From: JALWSI01 sp964569095 [NCBI: uncultured Aquificales bacterium]
GTDB taxonomy: Bacteria; Thermosulfidibacterota; Thermosulfidibacteria; Thermosulfidibacterales
Direction of reading: 5' to 3'
Assembly (NCBI GenBank): GCA_964569095.1
Contig: CAZMTB010000209.1
Coordinates: forward strand, 1 to 6,920
DNA: 6,920 bases
Below are positions 1 through 5,741 of the stretch, piece after piece (positions within the stretch are counted from its first letter, which is position 1; every line of letters begins with the position of its first letter). The position numbers and the translations under genes were made by a program. Below the pieces are notes generated by a model. That model made no database searches. It was given only the letters and a program-made list of their open reading frames with translations, and was not told where the DNA came from.

Positions 1-193
1 CCTTCTGGCTAGTCAGGAGTACAGGGGCTGCCTTCACCTGATTCTGGGTGAACACCCCTGCTGCCGATGCCCCTTCTGGAAAGTGGATTATGCCGAGATC
101 CATGGAGCCGTTGGCCTTTATTCCACAGGCCGTTCCCCAGGAGTAGACCCCGGCGGGGGAGCATATCCCCCCGCCGGGATTTATCTTGCTCAA
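1..193 (-). CDS. argJ: ArgJ N-terminus (glutamate N-acetyltransferase / amino-acid acetyltransferase), partial
   Basis: ArgJ moves the acetyl group from N-acetylornithine to glutamate in the cytosolic arginine pathway; many members also use acetyl-CoA. Only the first 64 codons are here; the rest lies beyond base 1. The frame opens at TTG (193-191) and reads ...PAGVYSWGTACGIKANG, DLGII and ASAAGVFTQNQVKAAPV. This is the conserved ArgJ N-terminus (P-x-G-F/V ... GIK ... DLxxI ... AAGVFTxNxVKAAPV). The start was chosen because a Shine-Dalgarno AAGGAGG (207-201) sits 7 nt upstream and homology begins a few residues after it. An in-frame ATG at 105-103 falls inside the conserved block and would remove the start of the domain. 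TTG overlaps the cstA stop (TTGA, 4 nt), so translation is probably coupled to cstA. The autocatalytic Thr site is outside the window. Family assignment is confident; the TTG start is inferred. Confidence 0.85.
   Translation of the reverse strand, partial: MSKINPGGGICSPAGVYSWGTACGIKANGSMDLGIIHFPEGASAAGVFTQNQVKAAPVLLTSQK
149..178 (-). other. GC-rich hairpin inside the argJ start region
   Basis: There is an 11-bp perfect inverted repeat (CCCGGCGGGGG / CCCCCGCCGGG) around an 8-nt loop, 12 nt past the cstA stop codon. It looks like a rho-independent terminator for cstA. However, no U-tract follows on the minus strand, and both arms are in-frame codons of argJ (residues about 6-15, PGGGICSPAG). 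In the mRNA the stem starts 15 nt downstream of the first base of the TTG start codon. It may affect initiation or simply reflect Gly/Pro codons rich in G and C. The structure is seen; any regulatory role is inference. Confidence 0.5.
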
Positions 194-1890
194 GCAGTTG
201 CCTCCTTCTTGCTTTGGGAGATGGCGATTATGCTCTCTATGATCATCCAGATCTCCAGCAGGAAGACCGCCACTCCAATGGCCAGGAGCAGAGTGTTGTG
301 CGTGGCGTAGAACTTCTTGAGGTTGAGCACCATTGCCCATCCCGTCATCAGCACCATGAAGACCAGGGGAATCCCCGAGAATACGATGCTCTTCCCCTTT
401 TTGGCCAGATAGACGGTGATGATGAGCAGTGCCAAGCCGGCAAGCAGCTGGTTGACCGTTCCAAAGAGAGGCCACAGCTTCAGGGCACCCTTTCCATTGC
501 CCGAGTAGAAGGCCAGACCCACGGCGGTGATCACGGCGATGAAGGTGGATGCGTAGCGACCGGCGAGGGGCATAAGCCCGTGGCTGGAGGCCAGCTCTGA
601 GACCACGTACCTCTGTACGCGGGTAGCGGAGTCAAGGGTTGTGCCTGCGAAGGAGACCAGAAAGACACCCATTATCGTGGTGGTGATGAGCTTGGGTATC
701 CCGTAGCTGGACATGAGGTTGGCGGCTCCCCAGACCACGGCGTGTAGCTTGGAGCCCAGACCCTTGGCAGCTGCCCAGCTTGCGTAGTGGTGGCTGAAGG
801 CCTCTGCCCCGTGAAGAACGCCGCTTTTGGTGACAAGGGCCATGCCCAGCCCTGCGCAGCATGCGGCAATCACCAAGGTGGAGAGGGTTCCCTCCATGAG
901 CATGGAGCCGTATCCTACGAAAAGAGCGTCTCTCTCGTTGGCGAGCTGCTTAGAGGTGGTACCAGAGCTCACCAGGCTGTGGAATCCCGATATGGCTCCG
1001 CAGGCGATAACCACAAAGAGGAAGGGCAATATGGGTGGTGCTCCCTTGGGATGCAGGTTCACCGCAGGGGCCACGATCGGGGGATGTGCCACGATGACGC
1101 CCAGGAAGAGCAGGCCCAGCATGATGATGAGCTCGTGGGCGTTGATGTAGTCTCGGGGTTGCAGCAGGGTCTGCACCGGCAGTACAGAGGCCACGAAGGC
1201 GTAGATAAAGAGAATGATCATCCAGACCAGTATGGGGTTCAAGCTGCCAATGGAGGGTATCTTCACGGGCACGTAGGCCCCGATGATGATGGTGATGTAC
1301 ATGAGCACCACCGCCACGATGGAGAGGATGGTGATGTTGCCGTTCTTTTTGTAAACCATGTATCCCAACCACATGGCTATGGGGATCTCCAGCCACACGG
1401 GGATTACTGACTGGGGGAACATCTTGAATAGGATGGCGATCACCAGGGCGAATATGGCTATCACGATCCATAGCTCAAAGAATATGATCAGCAAAAATAG
1501 GGTTCTAACACGGGGGCTCACCAGCTCTGCAGCGATGTCTCCAATGGACTTCCCTTGATGCCTTACAGAGGCTACCAATGCCCCAAAGTCGTGGATACCT
1601 CCAAGTACGATGCTTCCTACCACAACCCAGATGATTGCAGGTACCCAGCCCCAAATTACGGCAACTGCCGGACCCACGATGGGGCCGAGGCCGGCAATGG
1701 AAGTGTAGTGATGGCCGAAAAGCACCTCCTTGTTGGTGGGAACGTAGTCAATGTCGTCCCTAAGCTCTACGGCTGGGGTAACCCTGTTGGGATCCAGCTC
1801 GAATATCTTGTTGGCTAGAAACCTGCCGTAGATGTGGTACGCCGCAAGGAACGCTGCGAAAGAGAGTAACACCATTATCAAAGAGTTCAT
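190..1890 (-). CDS. cstA: CstA-family carbon starvation protein, peptide/pyruvate transporter
   Basis: This is an inner-membrane transporter of the CstA family. Characterised members import peptides and/or pyruvate during carbon limitation. The protein has 566 residues, almost all hydrophobic helices (about 15 or more membrane segments), starting with residues 3-25. Family blocks are present: a pre-helix DPNRVTPAVE (33-42), the signature FGHHYTSIAGLGPIVGP (58-74), GIHDFGALVASVRHQGKSIG (98-117), SSGTTSKQLANERDALFVGYG in the middle, and FAGTTLDSATRVQRYVVSEL further on. It is shorter than E. coli CstA (about 700 residues) but typical of the shorter bacterial forms with the CstA N-domain plus the 5-TM C-domain. 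The ATG at 1890 has a textbook AGGAGG 8 nt upstream. It lies 33 nt downstream of a small unknown gene and its stop overlaps the argJ start, so all three appear to form one operon. No LytTR or YbdD-like partner is visible. The substrate cannot be told from sequence. Confidence 0.95.
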   Translation of the reverse strand: MNSLIMVLLSFAAFLAAYHIYGRFLANKIFELDPNRVTPAVELRDDIDYVPTNKEVLFGHHYTSIAGLGPIVGPAVAVIWGWVPAIIWVVVGSIVLGGIHDFGALVASVRHQGKSIGDIAAELVSPRVRTLFLLIIFFELWIVIAIFALVIAILFKMFPQSVIPVWLEIPIAMWLGYMVYKKNGNITILSIVAVVLMYITIIIGAYVPVKIPSIGSLNPILVWMIILFIYAFVASVLPVQTLLQPRDYINAHELIIMLGLLFLGVIVAHPPIVAPAVNLHPKGAPPILPFLFVVIACGAISGFHSLVSSGTTSKQLANERDALFVGYGSMLMEGTLSTLVIAACCAGLGMALVTKSGVLHGAEAFSHHYASWAAAKGLGSKLHAVVWGAANLMSSYGIPKLITTTIMGVFLVSFAGTTLDSATRVQRYVVSELASSHGLMPLAGRYASTFIAVITAVGLAFYSGNGKGALKLWPLFGTVNQLLAGLALLIITVYLAKKGKSIVFSGIPLVFMVLMTGWAMVLNLKKFYATHNTLLLAIGVAVFLLEIWMIIESIIAISQSKKEATA

Positions 1891-1923
1891 AACCGTATCC
1901 TCCTTTTCAGAATAAAAGTGTGT

Positions 1924-2217
1924 TTAACATCCTGCATCGCGCATGAGATCGCGCACCTCTGCCAGATCTCTCACGAAGACGCTGTAGCCTTCCCGTTTAA
2001 GCTGGGACGCCCTCTCTTCGGCGGATTCGGAGGGGTTGTCCGCCTCTACGAGGGCTATTCCCCCCTCTTCTGCCATCTTTTGGATGGCCTCGGTTGGTGC
2101 TATCTTGTAGAAGGCCTCCACCACCTTGGCCTTCATCTCCTTAGACTTGTTAGTGAGGTAACGGACATCCACCACTCCCAGTCTCTCTCCAAAACCTACC
2201 AATGCCTTCTCCGACAT
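1924..2217 (-). CDS. unknown 97-residue soluble protein upstream of cstA
   Basis: I do not recognise this family. The protein is 97 residues, highly charged and soluble, with no signal peptide or membrane segment. The N-terminal third includes GFGERLGVVDVRYLTNKSKE. The middle, KAKVVEAFYKIAPTEAIQKM (about 30-49), looks helical. The C-terminal half alternates short strand and helix (GIALVEAD; AEERASQLKREGYSVFVRDL; AEVRDLMRDAG), which suggests a small alpha/beta fold. It ends in Cys. The ATG at 2217 is preceded by a G-rich Shine-Dalgarno region (GGGGGGTGAT) and a candidate promoter at 2266-2294. The gene ends 33 nt before the cstA start, so it is the first gene of a probable cstA-argJ operon. 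A role in regulating or assisting the transporter is a guess from position only. The strong SD, amino-acid composition and operon spacing support a real gene. Confidence 0.8.
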   Translation of the reverse strand: MSEKALVGFGERLGVVDVRYLTNKSKEMKAKVVEAFYKIAPTEAIQKMAEEGGIALVEADNPSESAEERASQLKREGYSVFVRDLAEVRDLMRDAGC

Positions 2218-2265
2218 TGCATCACCCCCCTTCGTCGTGGATTGTCCTTCACCCCTCTTGGTACT

Positions 2266-2294
2266 GCGATACTCTTAAGGGTCTGCGGTGTCAA
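2266..2294 (-). promoter_or_regulatory. candidate sigma-70-type promoter for the small gene-cstA-argJ operon
   Basis: On the minus strand a perfect -35 TTGACA (2294-2289) is followed by a 17-nt spacer and a weak -10 TATCGC (2271-2266). Transcription would start near 2259 and leave a leader of about 40 nt before the ATG at 2217. The -35 and spacing are exact; only the first three bases of the -10 match TATAAT, so either an activator or coincidence is possible. Confidence 0.45.
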
Positions 2295-2304
2295 GGTGTT
2301 GTGA

Positions 2305-2331
2305 GCATCCCTTTGACAGGGGGCATCCCTT
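2305..2331. repeat. 9-bp direct repeat GCATCCCTT, 18-bp period, over the plus-strand -35
   Basis: GCATCCCTT occurs at 2305-2313 and again at 2323-2331, exactly 18 bp apart. The copies flank and touch the plus-strand TTGACA at 2313-2318, and the first lies between the two divergent -35 boxes. The repeats are seen directly. A tandem operator shared by both promoters is inference; a chance repeat of this size in a 157-bp region is not excluded. Confidence 0.35.
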
Positions 2332-2341
2332 GGGGTAGAGG
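2313..2341 (+). promoter_or_regulatory. candidate sigma-70-type promoter for the 74-residue membrane protein
   Basis: A perfect TTGACA (2313-2318), 17-nt spacer and weak -10 TAGAGG (2336-2341) would start transcription near 2348. That is about 27 nt before the GTG start and just ahead of the AAGGAGGT Shine-Dalgarno site (2359-2366). Its -35 lies only 18 bp from the divergent -35 (2289-2294). The weak -10 lowers confidence. Confidence 0.45.
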
Positions 2342-2374
2342 ATCTCCACACTCTTCTGAAGGAGGTGGCTCAGC

Positions 2375-2599
2375 GTGAACTACGAGGGCATAGATTGGGT
2401 TTGGAAGTACGAGGATATTGGCAACAGGGGTACAGCCATTGGGGCCTTTTTGGCTTTGGTGTTCGTTGCGGTCTTTGCTGGTACCCTGCTCTACCTCTTC
2501 ACCGAGTATTCCCACTACATGAAGCTCATGGGCTCTCTATCTTCTGCCAAGGCAGCGGTGGTGCACGCGGCGAGCAGGTTGGCTGGCTTCTGGACCTGA
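2375..2599 (+). CDS. unknown 74-residue single-pass membrane protein
   Basis: I do not recognise this family. A short aromatic/charged N-terminus (NYEGIDWVWKYEDIGNRGTA, residues 2-21) precedes one hydrophobic helix, AIGAFLALVFVAVFAGTLLY (about 21-40). A tail rich in Ala/Ser with several basic residues follows (about 45-74). There is no cleavage motif, so it is probably anchored with a small soluble tail. The GTG start (2375) was chosen because AAGGAGGT lies 8-9 nt upstream; the frame has no better start. It is the only plus-strand gene in the window, stands alone between a candidate promoter and a terminator hairpin 25 nt past its stop, and is transcribed divergently from the cstA block. That layout is typical of a genuine small gene. 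A regulatory or accessory role toward the adjacent transporter is speculation. Confidence 0.75.
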   Translation: MNYEGIDWVWKYEDIGNRGTAIGAFLALVFVAVFAGTLLYLFTEYSHYMKLMGSLSSAKAAVVHAASRLAGFWT

Positions 2600-2623
2600 G
2601 TTTTATACGGTTTTCGGAGAATA

Positions 2624-2654
2624 AGAAGGGGCAGCCTTCGAGGTTGCCCCTTCT
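2624..2654. terminator. bidirectional intrinsic terminator hairpin
   Basis: A 13-bp stem (AGAAGGGGCAGCC / GGTTGCCCCTTCT) closes a 5-nt loop (TTCGA). In plus-strand RNA all pairs form, with one G-U wobble (2634-2644); in minus-strand RNA that position is an A-C mismatch. It is followed by CTTTAT on the plus strand and TATTCTCC on the minus strand, so the U-tracts are weak. It sits between the 3' end of the plus-strand membrane-protein gene and the 3' end of the rml-nuclease block, where a shared terminator is expected. Confidence 0.7.
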
Positions 2655-2656
2655 CT

Positions 2657-2821
2657 TTATGCCCCGCCTTGCGGGATGGAATTGAAGTTGAAGCTCTCCT
2701 TGGCCCTGGTACCCAAGGGATTCTCCAAGTCATTGAGCCCTGACTTATCATGGTTCTTGCCTTCAGGGTGGGGTTCTCTGGACAGGATGCTGGAATCCGA
2801 GCGTTTGCTGAGTCTAAGCCG
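2657..2821 (-). other. orphan open frame without start, between the OB-fold gene and the terminator
   Basis: This stretch separates the OB-fold gene stop (2814-2816) from the terminator. One minus-strand frame stays open for 54 codons (2821-2660) and ends with TAA (2659-2657) two bases before the terminator stem. Its translation is hydrophilic and protein-like (for example SREPHPEGKNHDKSGLNDLE, ESFNFNSIPQGGA), but it has no ATG, GTG or suitably placed TTG and no Shine-Dalgarno site. It is in a different frame from the upstream gene. It could be a decayed gene end, a tail joined by frameshift, or non-coding 3' sequence. A 5-bp hairpin (CCCGC/GCGGG, 2663-2675) also lies here. Confidence 0.25.
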
Positions 2822-3272
2822 TTATCCCTACCACCAAGTCTTCTGGTCTCTCCAGAATTATCTCCAACCCGTACCTTGGGTGTCTAACCAGCAGACCCCT
2901 CACGGTGATCAACTTTCCCCGTTTCAGGAAGGGCAACTTACCGCTTTGTTCCACCACCTCGGCAAGCTCGGGGAATATCACCACCTTGAAGTGGGTGAAC
3001 CTGAGTAGCAGGGTGTTGCTGCGGGCTGCCCTGTATGCACCTATTATCCTGTCGGTTATGCTCACTACCCGGTTGATGTTGGCAAGAAGCTCCTCCATGG
3101 AGGGCATGGATAGCCTTTCGTAACAGGGGCACACCCTTACCCGGTCTATCCTGATGGCAAGAGAGGGTTCTACTCCCCTTGGCAGGGTGGTACCCCTCCA
3201 GGCCTTGAAGAGCAGAAGTCCCATGACCCCCAAGGCCAATAGTGAAAGGTAGCGTGCCAGGGTGCGACTCAT
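2814..3272 (-). CDS. membrane-anchored protein with OB-fold-like C-terminal domain, unknown function
   Basis: The protein has 152 residues. A basic N-tip (MSRTLARY) leads into one hydrophobic helix (about 8-23), giving a signal-anchor or uncleaved signal peptide, with the rest likely outside the cytoplasmic membrane. A middle helical part (about 57-85) contains CPCYERL at 48-54. The C-terminal part, FTHFKVVIFPELAEV then KRGKLITVRGLLVR and YGLEIILERPEDLVV (about 92-148), matches the strand pattern of small OB-fold nucleic-acid-binding domains (GKxVxVxGxV ... xPEIIxxxPxxI). ATG overlaps the upstream nuclease stop (ATGA), with GGAAGAG just before it, so the two are probably translated together. 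Joint action with the nuclease on nucleic acid is a reasonable inference; no catalytic motif is visible. The OB assignment comes from motif memory, not a search. Confidence 0.75.
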   Translation of the reverse strand: MSRTLARYLSLLALGVMGLLLFKAWRGTTLPRGVEPSLAIRIDRVRVCPCYERLSMPSMEELLANINRVVSITDRIIGAYRAARSNTLLLRFTHFKVVIFPELAEVVEQSGKLPFLKRGKLITVRGLLVRHPRYGLEIILERPEDLVVGITA

Positions 3273-3775
3273 CTCTTCCAGAGCAGCCGGAACTCCCGGA
3301 GGTAGGCAGAGGCCACTTCTGGTGCTTCTGTGAAGATCAGCAGGTTCTCGTGGTTAACCCGTTCTGCGGTGGCTGTCCAGTTGTAGGAGCCTGTGATCAC
3401 AGTGGAATCGTCTATTACGGCAAATTTGTTGTGCATCTTGCCTTCCCATTCCCTGGCCCTGCCCCATTCTCCCCTGGGAGAGACCAGCTTCACGGGTATT
3501 CCGTTTCGCCTCAAGAACTCGCCTTTTGAGTACTGGTTCTCCTGGTCAAAGGAGCCGTCTAGCACCACCTTCACCCTTACTCCTCTCCTTTGGGCGTTAA
3601 CCAGGGCCCTTGCCAGATTGCGACTGGTGAAGGCGTACATTGCCACGTCTATCTCCTTCTTGGCGTGTGAGAGGGCCTCGATTATGGCGTCTTCGCATCC
3701 CCCGTTCGGGCTGAAGTAGATCCTCACCTCTGTGGCGGTGGCTATGGAGAACCACCACATCACCACTACCCCCAA
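3269..3775 (-). CDS. secreted phospholipase D/Nuc-type endonuclease with a single HKD motif
   Basis: This is a phosphodiesterase of the PLD superfamily, Nuc-like branch, whose small members carry one HKD motif and act as homodimers that cleave DNA or RNA. In the 168-residue form counted from TTG (3775), FSPNGGCEDAII lies at 21-32, DVAMYAFTSRNLARAL at 43-58 and the catalytic H115-x-K117-x4-D122 in MHNKFAVIDD. GSYNWT (129-134) and NHEN (141-144) complete the site. The N-terminus is hydrophobic (GVVVMWWFSIA) and ends in ATAT, pointing to export. The start is uncertain. The TTG has no Shine-Dalgarno site and gives a signal peptide without basic residues, while in-frame sequence upstream (ISPRSRLCLSLIL, from ATT at 3811) would supply a classic signal peptide. 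The gene follows rmlA closely and overlaps the OB-fold gene by 4 nt. It may be a lipid phosphodiesterase, but the short single-HKD form favours nuclease. Confidence 0.88.
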   Translation of the reverse strand: MGVVVMWWFSIATATEVRIYFSPNGGCEDAIIEALSHAKKEIDVAMYAFTSRNLARALVNAQRRGVRVKVVLDGSFDQENQYSKGEFLRRNGIPVKLVSPRGEWGRAREWEGKMHNKFAVIDDSTVITGSYNWTATAERVNHENLLIFTEAPEVASAYLREFRLLWKR

Positions 3776-3822
3776 GATGAGGGATAGGCAGAGGCGGCTT
3801 CGAGGCGAAATGAACGAAGGAA

Positions 3823-4890
3823 CTACAGGAGCACCTCCGAGTTGTCTCCCAGCATGAGCTGCAGGGGAGAGTGGTTCTGGGGGTTTTGCTGAACCAGGGT
3901 TTTCCTTCCCAGTACACTGTCCTCCAGCCGCTGCACCCCGAGTACCCGGGAGCCGTCGAGGAGAACGGCATGCTCTATTGAGGCGTTTTCGATGGTGCAG
4001 TTGTTTCCAATGCTGGTGTAGGGACCAATAAAGGAGTTCTTCACCACGGTTCCCTCGCCGATGGTGACGGGTCCTCTCACGGTGCTGTTCTCCACCCTGC
4101 TGTTCTGCTCCAATACCACCCTTCCCACAACCTTGGAGGAGGCGTCTATTTCACCAGAGATCCTTCTCTTCACCCATTCGTCTAACACCACCCGGTTTGC
4201 CTCTAGAAGGTCGTCCTTCTTGCCGGTGTCCAGCCACCACCCGTTGAGGATGTGGCTGTTCACCTTCTTCCCCTCTTCCAGTAGCTTCTGGATGGCGTCG
4301 GTTATCTCAAGCTCTCCTCGCCACGAGGGTTTTATCTTTGAGATGGCATCGTGAATTTCGGGAGAGAAGAGGTATATTCCTACTATTGCCAGATTTGAGG
4401 GAGGCTCTTTGGGTTTCTCGATGAGCCGTTCTATTCTGCCGTCGTTGCCCACCACCGCCACCCCGAACATCCTGGGATCTTCTACCTCTTTCAGCAGGAT
4501 CAGCGATTCACCCTCGCCTGACTTGAACCTCTCTACAAAGGGTACAATGCTCTCGCCGATTAGGTTGTCTCCCAGGTACATGAGGAAGTCGTCGTCTCCC
4601 AGGAAATCCTCTGCAGTCTTCACTGCGTGGGCCAGCCCTTTGGGCTCTTCCTGCAGGATAAACTCAAAGGAGAAGCCCCACTTGTTCTCTGCCTCCAGAG
4701 CTTCTCGTATCAGCTTGCCGGTCTCGGGAGAGATTATCACTCCCACCTCGGTTATTCCAACCTCTTTCAGTTGGTCCATGACGTAGTGGATGATTGGCTT
4801 GTTCACCACGGGAATGAGCTGCTTTGCCAAGGTGAAGGTTAGGGGACGAAGACGGGTGCCCTTTCCCCCTGCCAGAACTAAGGCCTTCAT
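3823..4890 (-). CDS. rmlA: glucose-1-phosphate thymidylyltransferase, long form (RmlA-like)
   Basis: This enzyme joins glucose-1-phosphate and dTTP to give dTDP-glucose, the first step to dTDP-L-rhamnose, in the cytoplasm. The 355 residues fit the long RmlA form (about 350). The nucleotidyltransferase domain begins MKALVLAGGKGTRLRPLT (1-18), followed by LGDNL with the metal-binding Asp (106-110), IEKP (157-160), VGIYLFSP (170-177) and WLDTGKKDDLLEAN (219-232). From about 245 to 332 a left-handed beta-helix is made of hexapeptide-like turns (VVGRVVLEQNSRVENSTVRG, VTIGEGTVV, IGNNCTIENASIEHAVLLDG). The start at 4890 was chosen over an upstream frame opening because the family begins at MKALVLAGG and AAGGAGG lies 10 nt upstream, inside the last codons of rmlD. 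Only 2 nt separate it from the rmlD stop. A related nucleotidyltransferase (for example a UTP-dependent one) is the main alternative; the rmlC/rmlD context favours dTTP. Confidence 0.9.
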   Translation of the reverse strand: MKALVLAGGKGTRLRPLTFTLAKQLIPVVNKPIIHYVMDQLKEVGITEVGVIISPETGKLIREALEAENKWGFSFEFILQEEPKGLAHAVKTAEDFLGDDDFLMYLGDNLIGESIVPFVERFKSGEGESLILLKEVEDPRMFGVAVVGNDGRIERLIEKPKEPPSNLAIVGIYLFSPEIHDAISKIKPSWRGELEITDAIQKLLEEGKKVNSHILNGWWLDTGKKDDLLEANRVVLDEWVKRRISGEIDASSKVVGRVVLEQNSRVENSTVRGPVTIGEGTVVKNSFIGPYTSIGNNCTIENASIEHAVLLDGSRVLGVQRLEDSVLGRKTLVQQNPQNHSPLQLMLGDNSEVLL

Positions 4891-4892
4891 TC

Positions 4893-5738
4893 TTATTGAG
4901 CCTCCTTGTATAAGAATCTCTCTGTGGCCTCTTGCCAAGTGGGTAGCTTATATCCCAGGGTCTCCTCAAAAGGGAAGGTGTCCATTGCAGAAAAGGCGGG
5001 CCTTTTGGCGGGAGTGGGAAACCTGTCGCTCTTCACCGGTACCAGTTCTCCCTTCCATCCCATCAGTTTCAGGGCGAATTCTGCCCACTGGTACCTGCTG
5101 CAGTGGCCGGTGTTGCAGAGGTGGTATAGACCGTACGCCCCCGTTGCCATCAAGTCCAACAGGGCAGGGGCGAGGTCGTCCACGAAGGAGGGGCTGCTTA
5201 CCTGATCGTCCACTATCTCCAGCTTATCTCTCTTCTTGGACCACTCTCCCAGCTTGTAGAGGAAGTTCTGGCTGCCGTTTCCGAAGACCCAGCTCAGTCT
5301 AACCAGGTAGAACCTCTCTCCCAGGGCCTGCAACAGGCGTTCTCCCAGTAGCTTGCTCTCTCCGTACCGGTTGATGGGATCTGGTTGGTCCATGATGGTG
5401 TAGGGAGATGTTTTCTTTCCAGAGAATACGTAGTCTGTACTGCAGTGTAAAAGTTCCACCCCTTCTTCTGCGCAGGAGACGGCCAAATTTCGGGTACCCA
5501 GTCCGTTTACCAATGCGGCGGACCTCCAGTCCTCTTCCGCCTTGTCCACGAGGTTGTAGGCAGCGCAGTTGATGAGGTGGGTGGGTTTGGCCGCTTTCAC
5601 CACCTCTCTTACCGACTTCGAGTCGGATATGTCGAAGGTCCCCTCTGGGGGGGCCTCGTAGTGGATTCCCCTCTTTTCGGCCTCCCTGATTATTGCCCTT
5701 CCCAGCTGGCCGTCTCTTCCTGCTATGAGTAGCCGCAT
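4893..5738 (-). CDS. rmlD: dTDP-4-dehydrorhamnose reductase
   Basis: This enzyme reduces dTDP-4-dehydro-L-rhamnose to dTDP-L-rhamnose with NAD(P)H, the last step of the pathway, in the cytoplasm. It is an extended short-chain dehydrogenase of 281 residues, close to the usual length. The Rossmann start is MRLLIAGRDGQLGRAI (GxxGxxG at 7-13), TFDISD (34-39) holds the conserved Asp region and LINCAAYNLVDKAE (55-68) is the RmlD block. STDYVFSG (100-107) and the catalytic Y125-x3-K129 pair in NRYGESKLLGE follow. RLSWVFG and DDQVSSPSFVDDLA are further RmlD blocks. The ATG lies 3 nt after the rmlC stop, without a clear independent Shine-Dalgarno site, so translation probably depends on rmlC. The rmlA ribosome site is embedded in its last codons (FLYKEAQ). 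No missing key residue was found. Confidence 0.95.
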   Translation of the reverse strand: MRLLIAGRDGQLGRAIIREAEKRGIHYEAPPEGTFDISDSKSVREVVKAAKPTHLINCAAYNLVDKAEEDWRSAALVNGLGTRNLAVSCAEEGVELLHCSTDYVFSGKKTSPYTIMDQPDPINRYGESKLLGERLLQALGERFYLVRLSWVFGNGSQNFLYKLGEWSKKRDKLEIVDDQVSSPSFVDDLAPALLDLMATGAYGLYHLCNTGHCSRYQWAEFALKLMGWKGELVPVKSDRFPTPAKRPAFSAMDTFPFEETLGYKLPTWQEATERFLYKEAQ

Positions 5739-5741
5739 CTC

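Noticed and set aside
149-178. Intrinsic terminator of cstA
   Set aside because: No U-tract follows on the minus strand and the hairpin lies within the argJ coding frame, so it was listed as a structural element instead.
67-600. 177-residue plus-strand open frame opposite cstA/argJ
   Set aside because: Its product is rich in His, Gln, Arg and Gly with no domain, and the opposite strand encodes unmistakable CstA and ArgJ.
787-1410. 207-residue plus-strand open frame
   Set aside because: It is an antisense shadow of CstA transmembrane codons (His/Asp/Gly-rich translation); there is no family resemblance.
2676-3008. 110-residue plus-strand open frame
   Set aside because: It mostly overlaps the OB-fold gene on the other strand, lacks a Shine-Dalgarno site and lies right behind a terminator hairpin.
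4891-4938. Longer rmlA start at 4938 (MARGHREILIQ...)
   Set aside because: The extra residues are not part of the family, overlap rmlD, and the ATG at 4890 has a proper AAGGAGG site and the expected MKALVLAGG start.
4790-5302. 170-residue plus-strand open frame
   Set aside because: It is an antisense shadow of rmlA/rmlD, with Pro/Arg/Ser-rich low-information translation.
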